A DNA stretch of 64,000 nt from Hymenobacter translucens. GTDB lineage: Bacteria > Bacteroidota > Bacteroidia > Cytophagales > Hymenobacteraceae. Both the position numbers and the translations under genes were made by a program. Below the pieces are notes generated by a model, which had not been told where the DNA came from, did not search any database, and saw nothing but the letters and a program-made list of their open reading frames with translations. Each line of letters begins with the position of its first letter. Position 1 is the stretch's first letter. The stretch is from NCBI RefSeq assembly GCF_020685205.1, contig NZ_JAJERB010000003.1:558001-622000 (forward strand). Direction: 5' to 3'. This document shows positions 8,639 to 17,296 of this stretch, in pieces.

Positions 8639-9370
8639 ATGCTTTTCAAATCTACCCTTACCGCACTCGCCCTGCTGTGCCCGGCAACCGCCGTGCTGGC
8701 TCAAAGCACTATCAACGACAGCCAGTTGATTCAGGAGCGGCGGTTCGGCGCCTTTCCCTCGGGCAACGAGGGCTGGTCCCGCTCCTTTGGCATCAAAGCC
8801 GGGCTCAACCGCACTAGGCTGACAACGCCCATGCGTAATCCGTACTCCGAGCGGGTAGAATCAGAGTACGCCGGCAACTGGCAGGCCGGGGGATTCGTCA
8901 ACTTTGCCTACTACAACGGCTTCTCGTTTCAGGCCGAAGCTTTGCTGGTGCAGCTGACGGGAGCATTTGAAGAGCAGATCTACACCGGCACCTCCGCTTA
9001 CACGCTGACCCGCACCGCCGATTACGCCTTCCGGCAGATCCGGGTCCCGCTGCAGCTGCGCTACCAGCTTGGCAAAGGCACGGCGCGTCCCTTCGTATTC
9101 GCCGGCCCGCACCTGGCCATGGCCGTAACCCACGACGTTTCGGCTTCCGATAAGCGCTCCGATCAGGCTAACCGCACTATTCTCCCCATCGAGTGGCAGC
9201 AAAGCGCCTTTGCGTTCGGGCTGCAGGGTGGCGCCGGCCTGTATGTGGCCCTGCCCAACCTGCCGGGCTTCAGCATCGAGTCGGTGTACAGCCGCGGGCA
9301 GCAGGGCACCGACGTGCTGCACAACGTCATCTACAAAGACCTGTCCATCAGCGCCGCGGTCTACTTTTAA
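8639..9370 (+). CDS. Outer-membrane beta-barrel protein (PorT/OmpW-like)
   Basis: The 243-residue product has a signal peptide (TALALLCPATAVLAQ, about residues 8-22). The mature region alternates amphipathic strands and turns: FGIKAGLNRT, GGFVNFAYYNGFSFQAEAL, IRVPLQLRYQLGKG, PFVFAGPHLAMAV, GLQGGAGLYVAL. It ends in an aromatic residue (AAVYF), as expected for a barrel inserted by BAM. The pattern fits the Bacteroidota outer-membrane barrel family with about eight strands. Cargo or ligand is unknown. The next gene begins 77 bases downstream. Confidence 0.85.
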   Translation: MLFKSTLTALALLCPATAVLAQSTINDSQLIQERRFGAFPSGNEGWSRSFGIKAGLNRTRLTTPMRNPYSERVESEYAGNWQAGGFVNFAYYNGFSFQAEALLVQLTGAFEEQIYTGTSAYTLTRTADYAFRQIRVPLQLRYQLGKGTARPFVFAGPHLAMAVTHDVSASDKRSDQANRTILPIEWQQSAFAFGLQGGAGLYVALPNLPGFSIESVYSRGQQGTDVLHNVIYKDLSISAAVYF

Positions 9371-9447
9371 CCGGGCGACGAATCTTACGGACAGCCGCTC
9401 TGCGCCTTTTCAGGAGCTTCCGTCCCGCTGATCTACCGTTTGCAGGC

Positions 9448-9918
9448 GTGACCTATCCGATAAAAACCTCATCCGGCCCGGTTGCTGTGGGCATTGCCGT
9501 TGCGCTGATCGGGCTGCTGCTACTGCTTTCCCCTTACAGGGGGCTGGCGGTAGCCTGCCTAACGGTGGCTGCGGCCTGCGTAAGCAGCTACCACGGAATT
9601 GAGCTGGATGTCGGCCGGCAGCGTTACCGCAGCTTCACCCGGGTACTGGGGGTGCATTTCGGCAGCTGGCTCCACCTGTGCCCCTGCGTACGGGTAGTGC
9701 TGAAAGCCCACTCCGATATGATGGTTCACCCCAATGGCTCCCGCTCGTTGCCAGCCGAGCGCAACGAGCATCTGACCCTGCTGCTAGCCACGCCCGGCAC
9801 CTCTATTGGTCAGGTGATGGCAGAGTTTACGCTCTATCACCGGGAAAAAGCCCTGAGCGTTGGCAAGCAGCTGGCCGCGGCACTGCAGGTGCCATTCGTG
9901 GTGATGTCCGACGTGTAA
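9448..9918 (+). CDS. Small membrane protein, paralogue of the 5869 gene
   Basis: I place the start at GTG 9448, giving 156 residues. The frame is open further upstream, but the extra sequence is arginine-rich and unlike a protein start, whereas the GTG product starts right before two hydrophobic segments (about 11-28 and 32-47). These are followed by SSYHGIELD, RYRSFTRVLG and a soluble C-terminal domain. The arrangement and spacing match the product of 5869-6396, so the two are paralogues. Function unknown. It converges on the gene ending at 9925 with only six bases between the stops and no terminator. Confidence 0.75.
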   Translation: MTYPIKTSSGPVAVGIAVALIGLLLLLSPYRGLAVACLTVAAACVSSYHGIELDVGRQRYRSFTRVLGVHFGSWLHLCPCVRVVLKAHSDMMVHPNGSRSLPAERNEHLTLLLATPGTSIGQVMAEFTLYHREKALSVGKQLAAALQVPFVVMSDV

Positions 9919-9924
9919 AGCAGC

Positions 9925-12102
9925 TTACAGCCGCACCCCGATACCCGGTCCGAGCATGTAGAACCACTGCTTCGACGACAGGAAGTAGCCCCCGCCCAGG
10001 TACAGCGGGAAGGTGAGCTTGGCGTCGCGCCGCGTGGGATACACGGAGCCCAGAATCACGATGCCCAGGTCCCGCTTCACGTTGCTGTCGGACGTCAGGT
10101 TAAAGGCGTTGAGGGCCACGAAGCCGGCCCCGATCTTGTACGGCCGCAGGCGGTTGATTTTCTCGGGGTTGTAGAAGCTGAACTGCGCGAGCGTAGCCAG
10201 GGAAATGCCGCTGAAGGAGCCGTAGCCGGTCTCATCCTGGCGTTTGGTGAGCAGGCCGGCCGGAAAGCTCACGTCGATGTCGAACTTGAAGTTGCGCTTT
10301 AGCACCAGCTCCACCACCTGGCTGTAGCCCGGCTCCTGGTACTGTCCGGGCTGGTGCTTGATGGTGACCAGAATCCGGCTCCACTCGTCCAGATCGTAGG
10401 TTTTGCGCGACAGGATGCTGTTCAGGTTGAGCGGGTCGGTGCGGCAGGCTTTGTCCTGGTAGAAAGCCGCCCGGGGCGAGTTGTCACCAGGACAGACCAC
10501 CACGTTGTCGACGTTGCGGATTTCAATCAGCTCCCCCTTGCTGTTCAGCGTCCGGATCTCAAACGACAGGTACTGCTTGCCAAAAAGCTGCTTGCCGTTG
10601 TCGAGTCCGTTGGGGTTAAACTGAAACACCACGTCCCGGATGGTGCGGTCGTACAGGACCGGCCCGCCGAGCTTGGTAATGGCCCGGACCGACTCGCCGT
10701 AGGTCACGCCAATAAAGTCGAGCGGGTGGGGCCGCTGAAACTCGCGGACCGACAAGGCAAAGCCGGTGGGTTGCCCGCCGTTGTAAATCACGCTTTTGCG
10801 TTTGTCGAACGTGACGGGCACCTGCACGCGGTACACCACGCGCACGTCGGTCCGCACCGAAGAGTCGGACGGGATTACCTGGAGGTCCTCGAAGTGGAAG
10901 CGGGCCTTCTGCAGCCCTTCCCCTTCGATGCGCACGTCCACGGTTTCGCCCGGGCTCACGCTGAGCGACGACGTCCAGTCCCCACCCCGATGCAGCACGC
11001 TAACCCCGGAAATCGTGGTTTTGGGGCTGATGTCGAGGTTGGTGACGTAGCGGGCCTGGTCATTTTCCTTGATGTAGAGGTAGCCTTCGCTTTGCTTGTG
11101 CGTGTTGTAGGGCCGTAGCCAGCACAGCACCCGGTCGTTGGACAGGTAGCTGCGGGTAAAGATTTCCGCCATCAGCGCCCCCCCGGGCTCTTCCTGGTCT
11201 TCGAGCCGGTAGGTGCGGCGCAGCTCAAACGAGCGGCCGTTGTCGAGAATAATTTCGACGCCCCGGCGCCGGCTTAGCTCGTCCATCGTCACGTCGCGGC
11301 GGTCCGGGGTAAGAAAGCGCAGGCGGCTGGCTTTTACCGTGAAGTCCTGGCGGAGGGCGGGCAGCAGGTAGCTGAGCTTACCATTGGGCAGCAGCGTGGG
11401 GCGCTCGGCCTGCAGGCGCAGTACCAGGCTGCGGCGCCCGAGCTGATTGGGCACGAGGTGCAGGCGCAGCGTGGCGTTGGGCCCACTCACAATCCGGTAG
11501 TCGAACTCGGTGGTGCGGGTCCACTCCCCGGTTGCCCGAATGTTGCGCGGGTTGGAGCTGGTGATTTCCAGGACCTTTTCCTCGCCCACATACAGCTCCT
11601 CATCGGCAGGCCGAAGGGTAACGGTGGTGCGGGCCAGGGGCAGCAGGGCCACGTCTTCCCGGCTTCGGGGCTGGCCGGCAGGCCCGGTCTGCTCTACCAG
11701 CAGGCGCACAAACTGGCTGCCGGTCAGGTCGCGGAACCGCAGGCGGGTACGGTAGCCATAGTTCTCGACCGTCAGGGAGTCGAGCTGCTGGTAGTCGGCA
11801 GAGCGGAGCAGGCGCAGGGGCCGCTCGGGCGAGAAGTCGCGGGGAAACAGCTTGACCTCCACCGTCTCGTCGTCGCGCCGAAACCAGAAGTACAGGCTCC
11901 GCTCCCCCTGCACGTTTACCGCGTTGCGACTCAGCTGGTAGCGGGCCGTATCGGTGCGCAGCTCCACGTCGCGGAGCAGGGAAACGGGTTCGGTCTGGGC
12001 CTTGGCCCCCTGCGGCAGCACCGCGAACAGGCCCGCCAGCAGGCTGAGCAGAAAAAGAGAAGAGCTACGCACCAGACAAAGCCTGCAGACCGGCTGAAAC
12101 AC
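9925..12102 (-). CDS. Large secreted protein with C-terminal barrel-like strands, unknown function
   Basis: The 725-residue product opens with a signal peptide (FLLSLLAGLFAVLPQGAKAQ, ending near residue 36). The long middle part is beta-rich and built of Ig-like or fibronectin-like stretches, with PADEELYVGEEKVLEI and GETVDVRIEGEG typical of such folds. The last 110 residues show barrel-like strands (GYGSFSGISLATLAQFSFY, KIGAGFVALNAFNL, YLGGGYFLSSKQWFYML) and the protein ends GIGVRL. I know no family name for it. It is probably an outer-membrane-anchored or periplasmic envelope component. No T9SS sorting domain is present. Confidence 0.75.
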   Translation of the reverse strand: MFQPVCRLCLVRSSSLFLLSLLAGLFAVLPQGAKAQTEPVSLLRDVELRTDTARYQLSRNAVNVQGERSLYFWFRRDDETVEVKLFPRDFSPERPLRLLRSADYQQLDSLTVENYGYRTRLRFRDLTGSQFVRLLVEQTGPAGQPRSREDVALLPLARTTVTLRPADEELYVGEEKVLEITSSNPRNIRATGEWTRTTEFDYRIVSGPNATLRLHLVPNQLGRRSLVLRLQAERPTLLPNGKLSYLLPALRQDFTVKASRLRFLTPDRRDVTMDELSRRRGVEIILDNGRSFELRRTYRLEDQEEPGGALMAEIFTRSYLSNDRVLCWLRPYNTHKQSEGYLYIKENDQARYVTNLDISPKTTISGVSVLHRGGDWTSSLSVSPGETVDVRIEGEGLQKARFHFEDLQVIPSDSSVRTDVRVVYRVQVPVTFDKRKSVIYNGGQPTGFALSVREFQRPHPLDFIGVTYGESVRAITKLGGPVLYDRTIRDVVFQFNPNGLDNGKQLFGKQYLSFEIRTLNSKGELIEIRNVDNVVVCPGDNSPRAAFYQDKACRTDPLNLNSILSRKTYDLDEWSRILVTIKHQPGQYQEPGYSQVVELVLKRNFKFDIDVSFPAGLLTKRQDETGYGSFSGISLATLAQFSFYNPEKINRLRPYKIGAGFVALNAFNLTSDSNVKRDLGIVILGSVYPTRRDAKLTFPLYLGGGYFLSSKQWFYMLGPGIGVRL

Positions 12103-12158
12103 TCAGCCGCCAATCAGCTACAAAATTGCCTGCCGACCAGCGGAGTTGCAACTTCTAT

Positions 12159-12187
12159 TTTTAGCTGATAGCTATTAGCTGTTGGCC
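12159..12187. repeat. AT-rich AGCTATTAGCTG dispersed repeat, copy 1
   Basis: TTTAGCTGATAGCTATTAGC and the following TGTTGGC stand out as AT-rich in a high-GC region between two minus-strand genes. Similar strings occur between genes at about 13967, 39661, 53964 and 55285. It has no coding potential. Confidence 0.6.
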
Positions 12188-12271
12188 CATAGCCTTTTTG
12201 TTGTTCTGTCAACCTGAATAAAGACCGGAAAGAAGCGAACTGCCAGCAGCCAATAGCAACAGCTACAACCC

Positions 12272-13960
12272 TCACTCCCGCTTGCGTAAGCCCAGAATGA
12301 ACAGGATGGTGAGTAGGAAGGCGGTGGCCCCCAGGCTCCACCAGGTGATCAGGGGCAGGCCGTGGCGGTAAGGCATTTCCGGTGAGTAACGGCCCAGCAG
12401 CGTGATGCCCGAAAACAGCAGGAAGGCGGCGGCCAGCAGGGCAATGATGGTGCGGCTTACCAGCTGATCGGCCATCCGCAGCAACGGCTGGTAGCCGCTC
12501 AGCTCGATCTTCAGGCGCAGGTCCCCGCGCGAGACCTTGCGCACGATCTGACGAATGTCGCCGGGCAGGGTGTACAGCAAAGCCAGCAGCTGGGAGCCGG
12601 TGTGCTGGGCTTCGCTGAGCAGATTTTCGGGTGAGTACTGCTCGGCTACGATCCGGGCGCCGTAGGGCCGCACAAACTCAAACGTGTTGAAGCTCGGGTG
12701 CAGCACCTTGCCGATGCCTTCCAGAATCACGAGGGCCCGCAAAATCAGGAACACCGCGCCCGGCACCTGTAGCTTGTAGTCGTAGATGACGGTCTGAAGC
12801 CGGTCGGCCAGGTCGCTCATGCTCATCTCCTTCACGTCGAGCACCGTGAAGTCTTCAATCAGCTCGTTGAGGTCGGCCTCGAAAGCGCGCATATCGGGAA
12901 TGTCGGCCGTCAGGGCCAGGCGGCGGAAGTTCAGCGCCATGCTGCGCGCATCCTGCCGGGCCATCCCGATAAACACGCCGGCAAAGGCATATTTCTGCTG
13001 CTTGGTGAGCTTGCCCACCATCCCGAAGTCGATGAGCACCAGCGTGCCGTCGGGCCGGACGAGCACGTTGCCGGGGTGCGGGTCGGCGTGGAAGATGCCG
13101 AACTCGAAGATCTGGGTCAGGTAGATGTCCATGCCCGTCTCGGCCACCGTCTCGGGGCTCAGCCCCCACTCCAGCAGCTGGGCTTTGTCAGAAATCTTGC
13201 AGCCGCTCACAAATTCGATAACGAGGATGCGGGCCGTCGAAAACTCCCGATAGGGCTTCGGAATCGAGAAGGTGTTGTACTCGGCGTAGAGCTTCCGAAA
13301 CTGCTCCATGCTGCGGGCCTCGGAGGTATAGTCCAGCTCCTTGGTCATGCTCCGCTCAAAGGCGTCCACGATGTCCTGGGGGTTGGAAAGGCCGTGGTTG
13401 CGCAGAAACCCGGCCGTGAGGCGCACCAGCTCGTGCAGCAAACTCAGGTCGGTGCGCACCTTTTCCTGCACGCCGGGGCGCTGCACCTTCACCACTACTT
13501 CTTCGCCGGTGTGGAGCCGCGCCCGGTGTACCTGCCCGATGCTGGCCGAGCCCAGCGGCTTGTCGTCGAACTCGCTGAATACTTCCTCGAGGGGCCGGCC
13601 CAGCTCGGCGCTGATAATCTCCCGGGCCACCTGCACGTCGAAGGGCGGCACGTCGCTCTGCAGCTTCTGAAACTCGTCGATGAGGGCTTCGGGCAGGATA
13701 TCCGGACGGTTGCTCAGGGCCTGGGCCAGCTTGATAAAGGTGGGCCCGAGCTCTTCAATCACCATGCGCACCCGCTCCCAGCGGCTGGTGCCAAACACGG
13801 GCCGCTCGGCGTGCTGCCACGACAGCCGCCGCTTGGGCGGCACCAGTCGCCGCAGGGCAGTGCTCGTCACGACATCCTCAAACCCGTAGCGCACCAGCAC
13901 TTCCACTACCTGCCGGATGCGTCCGAGGTTGGAAATTGTGTTTTTAAACATGCCGAGCAA
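12272..13960 (-). CDS. ABC1/UbiB family atypical protein kinase
   Basis: The 562-residue product belongs to the UbiB/ADCK family of membrane-associated atypical kinases or ATPases linked to quinone biosynthesis. Visible features: LGPTFIKLAQALSNRPDILP near residue 75, SASIGQVHRARL (the alanine-rich nucleotide loop plus the family QVH motif), VVVKVQRPGV with the ATP-binding lysine, HADPHPGNVLV and LIDFGMVGKL (the DFG-equivalent). Two TM segments close the protein, about residues 505-525 and 537-557. The start may be M4 (MFKNTISNLG). This phylum uses menaquinone, and menC lies at 18642, but the two are not co-transcribed. Substrate unknown. Confidence 0.92.
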   Translation of the reverse strand: MLGMFKNTISNLGRIRQVVEVLVRYGFEDVVTSTALRRLVPPKRRLSWQHAERPVFGTSRWERVRMVIEELGPTFIKLAQALSNRPDILPEALIDEFQKLQSDVPPFDVQVAREIISAELGRPLEEVFSEFDDKPLGSASIGQVHRARLHTGEEVVVKVQRPGVQEKVRTDLSLLHELVRLTAGFLRNHGLSNPQDIVDAFERSMTKELDYTSEARSMEQFRKLYAEYNTFSIPKPYREFSTARILVIEFVSGCKISDKAQLLEWGLSPETVAETGMDIYLTQIFEFGIFHADPHPGNVLVRPDGTLVLIDFGMVGKLTKQQKYAFAGVFIGMARQDARSMALNFRRLALTADIPDMRAFEADLNELIEDFTVLDVKEMSMSDLADRLQTVIYDYKLQVPGAVFLILRALVILEGIGKVLHPSFNTFEFVRPYGARIVAEQYSPENLLSEAQHTGSQLLALLYTLPGDIRQIVRKVSRGDLRLKIELSGYQPLLRMADQLVSRTIIALLAAAFLLFSGITLLGRYSPEMPYRHGLPLITWWSLGATAFLLTILFILGLRKRE

Positions 13961-13966
13961 GTTATA

Positions 13967-14005
13967 TGTAAGCTAATGGCCTTTAGCAATTGGCTATTAG
14001 CTGCT
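13967..14005. repeat. AT-rich AGCTATTAGCTG dispersed repeat, copy 2
   Basis: The segment just upstream of the UbiB gene contains GTAAGCTAATGGCC, then GGCTATTAGCTGCTG. It resembles the other AT-rich copies (12159, 39661, 53964, 55285) with variable arrangement. Confidence 0.55.
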
Positions 14006-14136
14006 GTCAGGAGGCTACCCATGCCGTGGCAGGGTTGCGTTGGGGCTTTTGCGGCAGCTGAGCGGGCCCCACCGATCTACACGGACTTCTGTTTTTCGAA
14101 AGGCCCGAGCCGCTGCTGAACCTTCAAGTATACAGA

Positions 14137-14168
14137 AAACCCCGCCCACATGGATGCAGGCGGGGTTT
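14137..14168 (-). terminator. Terminator after the phasin-like gene
   Basis: AAACCCCGCC and GGCGGGGTTT form a 10-bp perfect stem with a 12-base loop. On the minus strand the stem is followed by a short T run (GGGGTTTTC). It lies 20 bases past the stop of the minus-strand gene ending at 14188. Confidence 0.8.
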
Positions 14169-14187
14169 GTGACAGGGTACGCTAAGC

Positions 14188-14718
14188 TTAGCTATTGCTG
14201 TTGCCTGTCGAAGTAGAGCCGGTATGGCCCGGACCCTCGCTGGCGGTGCGCTTGGCAGCTCCGGCCGAGCCGGCAGCCGACTTCTGAGCTTTGCCGGCGG
14301 CGGTGCTGGTTTTGTCAGCAGCTTTCTTGGCACCCGTGGCGGCCTTGCTGGTGGCGCTGGCGGCAGCTCCCTTGGCCGCGGGGGCAGCTTTAGCCGAGGC
14401 CGACTTGCTGCTGCCCGACTTCGAGCCCGAGGAAGACTTGGAGCCGCCCTTTACGCTGCGCTTCAGCTCTTCCACGTCCGCATTGGTGGCGACGCCCACA
14501 CTCTTCATCAGCTTGGCAGTAATCGTGTTGAACTGCTTTTCCAGCTCTTTCGCCTTGGTTTCGGAGTTCTTCTTCAGGTCATCCATGATCTTCTTGCCTT
14601 CCTGCTCCGAAAGCTTGCTTTCTTTCACAAGGGCATCGATGGCGTTCTGCACCCGGTCACTGGTGAGCGAGGCAAAGCCAACACCGGCATTGATGAACTT
14701 TTTAAACAAATCTTCCAT
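14188..14718 (-). CDS. Phasin-like protein with Ala/Lys/Ser-rich tail
   Basis: The 176-residue product has a helical N-terminal domain (1-90) with FKKFINAGVGFASLTSDRV and ALVKESKLSEQEGKKIMDDL, the pattern of the PhaF/PHA-granule regulator phasin family. The remaining 85 residues are low-complexity Ala, Lys, Ser, Gly and Thr (KAAPAAKGAAASATSKAATG), like the DNA-binding histone-H1-like tails of PhaF/PhaI. PhaF-type phasins coat polyhydroxyalkanoate granules and bind DNA. No PHA synthase or depolymerase is nearby, so the granule role is uncertain; a general nucleoid or stress role is also possible. Confidence 0.75.
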   Translation of the reverse strand: MEDLFKKFINAGVGFASLTSDRVQNAIDALVKESKLSEQEGKKIMDDLKKNSETKAKELEKQFNTITAKLMKSVGVATNADVEELKRSVKGGSKSSSGSKSGSSKSASAKAAPAAKGAAASATSKAATGAKKAADKTSTAAGKAQKSAAGSAGAAKRTASEGPGHTGSTSTGNSNS

Positions 14719-14920
14719 GGTGGTTGAGGGGGGTTAAAGAGGATGGGGAAAAGAGAAAAAGCCGCTTGGAAGCCGAGAGCCGCCAAAAGTGTTATGCAAG
14801 CCTACTATTTTGCTCAAACCTACGAAAACATGTCTATATAGTTGGCAGCTAGGCTTAAAAAAATCAGATCACCCGGTTGTTCCATATGCCTGACGGCCCT
14901 TCCGGGCCGGAAAAACTGTT

Positions 14921-15940
14921 CTAGCCAGGGCTAGTCCTGCTTACCCGGCGGTAAAGGCGCGGGTCCGGCAAGGCAGCCGATTTTGGAGTACGCACAGCAA
15001 CCCCAGCCAGAGAAACCGCACGGTGCGCAGCGGCCTGCGCTTCCCATATTCCGTGCACAAAGACTGCGGCCTTGTTCAAAGCTTCCCGGCCTTCGGGCAG
15101 AACGCGCCAGAACAGGTGCCACCAGTGCACGAGCCCCCCAAAGGTTTGCAGGGTGAGCGCCACCCCGGCGGCACGAGCCTTGTCGGCAAAGCCCAACACA
15201 TCCTCGTAGAGCACCTCGGCATCCGAAATCTGAATCAGCAGGGGCGGCAGGTCGTGCAGGTCGGCCCGCACCGGCGACAGCAGTGGGTGCGACAAAGGCA
15301 GGCCACCGGCGTAGTGCGGCCCCCAAGTCCGCATCTGCAGCGCTTCCAGCAGCTGGGTTTCCTCGTGGGCCACCCGGCGCAGGGTCGTCAGCGGTAAAAC
15401 CAGGTCGGTCCAGGGCGACAGGCCCAGGGCAGCGGCGGGCAGGGCCTGTCCGGCGTCGCGCAGGGAAACCAGCAGGGCCAAAGCCAGCCCGCCCCCGGCC
15501 GAGTCGCCGGCCAGGATAATGTTCTGAGGCTCGTAGCCCTGCTCCTGCAGCCAGCGGTACGCCAGCCGGGCATCGTCGAGGGCTGCCGGGAAAGGGTACT
15601 CGGGGGCTTTACGGTAGTCGATGGTGAGGGCGTTAAGGCCGCAGCGCTGGGCCAGGGCACCTACCAGGGCGCGGTGCGTATTGATCGAGCCCAGCACGTA
15701 GCCGCCCCCGTGGAAGTACAGCAGCACCCGGTGCGCCGGAGCCCCGTCAGGTCGCAGCCACTCAGCCGGCATACCTTCCACGCTGGTATCCTCCAGGTGT
15801 ACGCCCCAGGGTAGAAACTGCCCCAGTGCCCCCACTTCCATGGCCAGCCGCATTGAAGCCAACGTGGGCCGCCGGCGGGCTATCGACCCGGACAGACCCA
15901 GTAAAAACTGCTTAAGCAAAAGGTGCTGCGAAGAAGGCAT
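14921..15940 (-). CDS. Alpha/beta-hydrolase, hormone-sensitive-lipase type esterase
   Basis: The 339-residue product has the HSL-family motifs: oxyanion-hole HGGG at 77-80, nucleophile elbow GDSAGG with S147, the acid residue near D240 in ISDAEVLYED, and a histidine at H272 in GLVHWWHLF. HSL-type enzymes hydrolyse short- to medium-chain esters. No signal peptide is evident; the first helix (LLLKQFLLGLSG) is only moderately hydrophobic, so the protein is probably cytosolic. The tail beyond residue 300 is poorly conserved-looking and Arg/Ala-rich. The acyltransferase gene begins 90 bases upstream, same strand, possibly one transcript. Confidence 0.9.
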   Translation of the reverse strand: MPSSQHLLLKQFLLGLSGSIARRRPTLASMRLAMEVGALGQFLPWGVHLEDTSVEGMPAEWLRPDGAPAHRVLLYFHGGGYVLGSINTHRALVGALAQRCGLNALTIDYRKAPEYPFPAALDDARLAYRWLQEQGYEPQNIILAGDSAGGGLALALLVSLRDAGQALPAAALGLSPWTDLVLPLTTLRRVAHEETQLLEALQMRTWGPHYAGGLPLSHPLLSPVRADLHDLPPLLIQISDAEVLYEDVLGFADKARAAGVALTLQTFGGLVHWWHLFWRVLPEGREALNKAAVFVHGIWEAQAAAHRAVSLAGVAVRTPKSAALPDPRLYRRVSRTSPG

Positions 15941-16030
15941 TCGGGTGGTGGGTTGGGTCTTAGGGTCCTGGGGACTTGGGTAAGGGATGATAGATACAGG
16001 TGATCAGTCAGGGTAATTCCTAATCCTTCA

Positions 16031-17206
16031 TCAAACGCTCTTTTCTCCGATTCTATTCCCCTTATAGCCGCGGATGGCAATTGGAATCCAGCCTAGTACG
16101 GGAATAAAGAAGGTGAGGGTAAAGGGGTTGCGCCAAATCATGCGCAGCCAGGCCCCGGGGCTGGTCAGGTCCATGGTAAAGTCGCGGCGGCCCTCCTTCA
16201 CGTACAGGCGCTCAAACTCGGTGAACATGGCCGGCCAGGCAAAGGGCAGGAAGAAGGGGAAGTAGCGTCGGTTTTCCCGGATGCGCTGCCACATCTGCGT
16301 CCACCGGTAAGGTTGCTGCCCGTGCTCTTTCACGGCGGCGTCCATCTCCGTCTGCATCCGGGCCCGCACCTGCTCCGAGAGGGCCTCGTAGTCGGCGCGG
16401 GTAAGCTCTTCGTAGGGCTTGTCGGTCAGCTCGTAGGGCCGGATCCGGGTGCCCATCACGAAGGTAAGGTTGGCCGGGTAGGCCATGTAGAAAAACCAGG
16501 GCTGCAGCAGCACCATCAGAATAATCGGTCCCAACGGCAGAAACGGAATCCCGATTTTCTTCATCTGCCTATTCAGCCAGGGCCAGCTGTAGGTGTAGGG
16601 GTTGAGGTACTCGCCGTTGATGGTGTAGTACGGCACGATGTCGGTGCGGTGCAGGATGCCCAGCCGGATAATGCTGGTGGCCAGGCGCTGCAGCTCGTAC
16701 TTTTTGTTGAACCCCTTCCCGATGCCCGGCACGCCCTCGGGGTACAGCATCAGGTTGTGGTCGTTGTAGAACATCATGGTTTCGAAGTTCAGCGTGGTAG
16801 CATCCACGCAGCCGCACTTCTTCCAGAAGTCCCGCACCAGAAACGGGTTCATCAGCACCGACTGCGACAACATGGGTGCCGACAGTGGCCGGGGCAGGTC
16901 GTGGGGGCGGTCTACGGTGCGCATCAGGTGAGCCAGGGCTACCATGGCATCCCAGGGAAACGCCATGCCCGAGTGGTTGCTGGCAAAAATCAGGGGCCGG
17001 TCGGGGTTGTTGCGCTGCGGATAGTGCTCAAACCCCACCAGCTTCGACCGAAACCAGATCCGGTCGAGCATCTGCAGAATGTTGCGGTCCAGGGTCTGGG
17101 CAAACTCCTCGTCAAAATAGTCGGAGTAGATGTGCTGGTTGGCCTGAATGGCGGGCGTGGGAGTCGGCAGCGTGGGCGGGGAGGCCGTGGGCATTGGGCA
17201 GGACAA
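16031..17206 (-). CDS. Lysophospholipid acyltransferase family protein (LPLAT, MGAT-like)
   Basis: The 391-residue product carries NHSGMAFPWD (77-86), the LPLAT active-site motif in the longer HX7D form seen in the MGAT-like branch, and YPEGVPGIGKGFNKKYELQR (about 155-174), the acceptor/phosphate motif. Hydrophobic segments near residues 230-250 and 370-385 suggest membrane attachment. It likely transfers acyl chains to a glycerolipid or related acceptor at the inner membrane; the exact acceptor is unknown. The first 25 residues are Pro/Thr-rich, so a later start is possible. The esterase gene follows on the same strand. Confidence 0.88.
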   Translation of the reverse strand: MSCPMPTASPPTLPTPTPAIQANQHIYSDYFDEEFAQTLDRNILQMLDRIWFRSKLVGFEHYPQRNNPDRPLIFASNHSGMAFPWDAMVALAHLMRTVDRPHDLPRPLSAPMLSQSVLMNPFLVRDFWKKCGCVDATTLNFETMMFYNDHNLMLYPEGVPGIGKGFNKKYELQRLATSIIRLGILHRTDIVPYYTINGEYLNPYTYSWPWLNRQMKKIGIPFLPLGPIILMVLLQPWFFYMAYPANLTFVMGTRIRPYELTDKPYEELTRADYEALSEQVRARMQTEMDAAVKEHGQQPYRWTQMWQRIRENRRYFPFFLPFAWPAMFTEFERLYVKEGRRDFTMDLTSPGAWLRMIWRNPFTLTFFIPVLGWIPIAIRGYKGNRIGEKSV

Positions 17207-17296
17207 CTGGTGAAACGGCAGCCAAAGCAGGCAGGGCTTCTAATGTAAGAATTTTACCGGGCCGGTTCCCGCGGCGGGGCGTCGGCAGCTGCCGGG

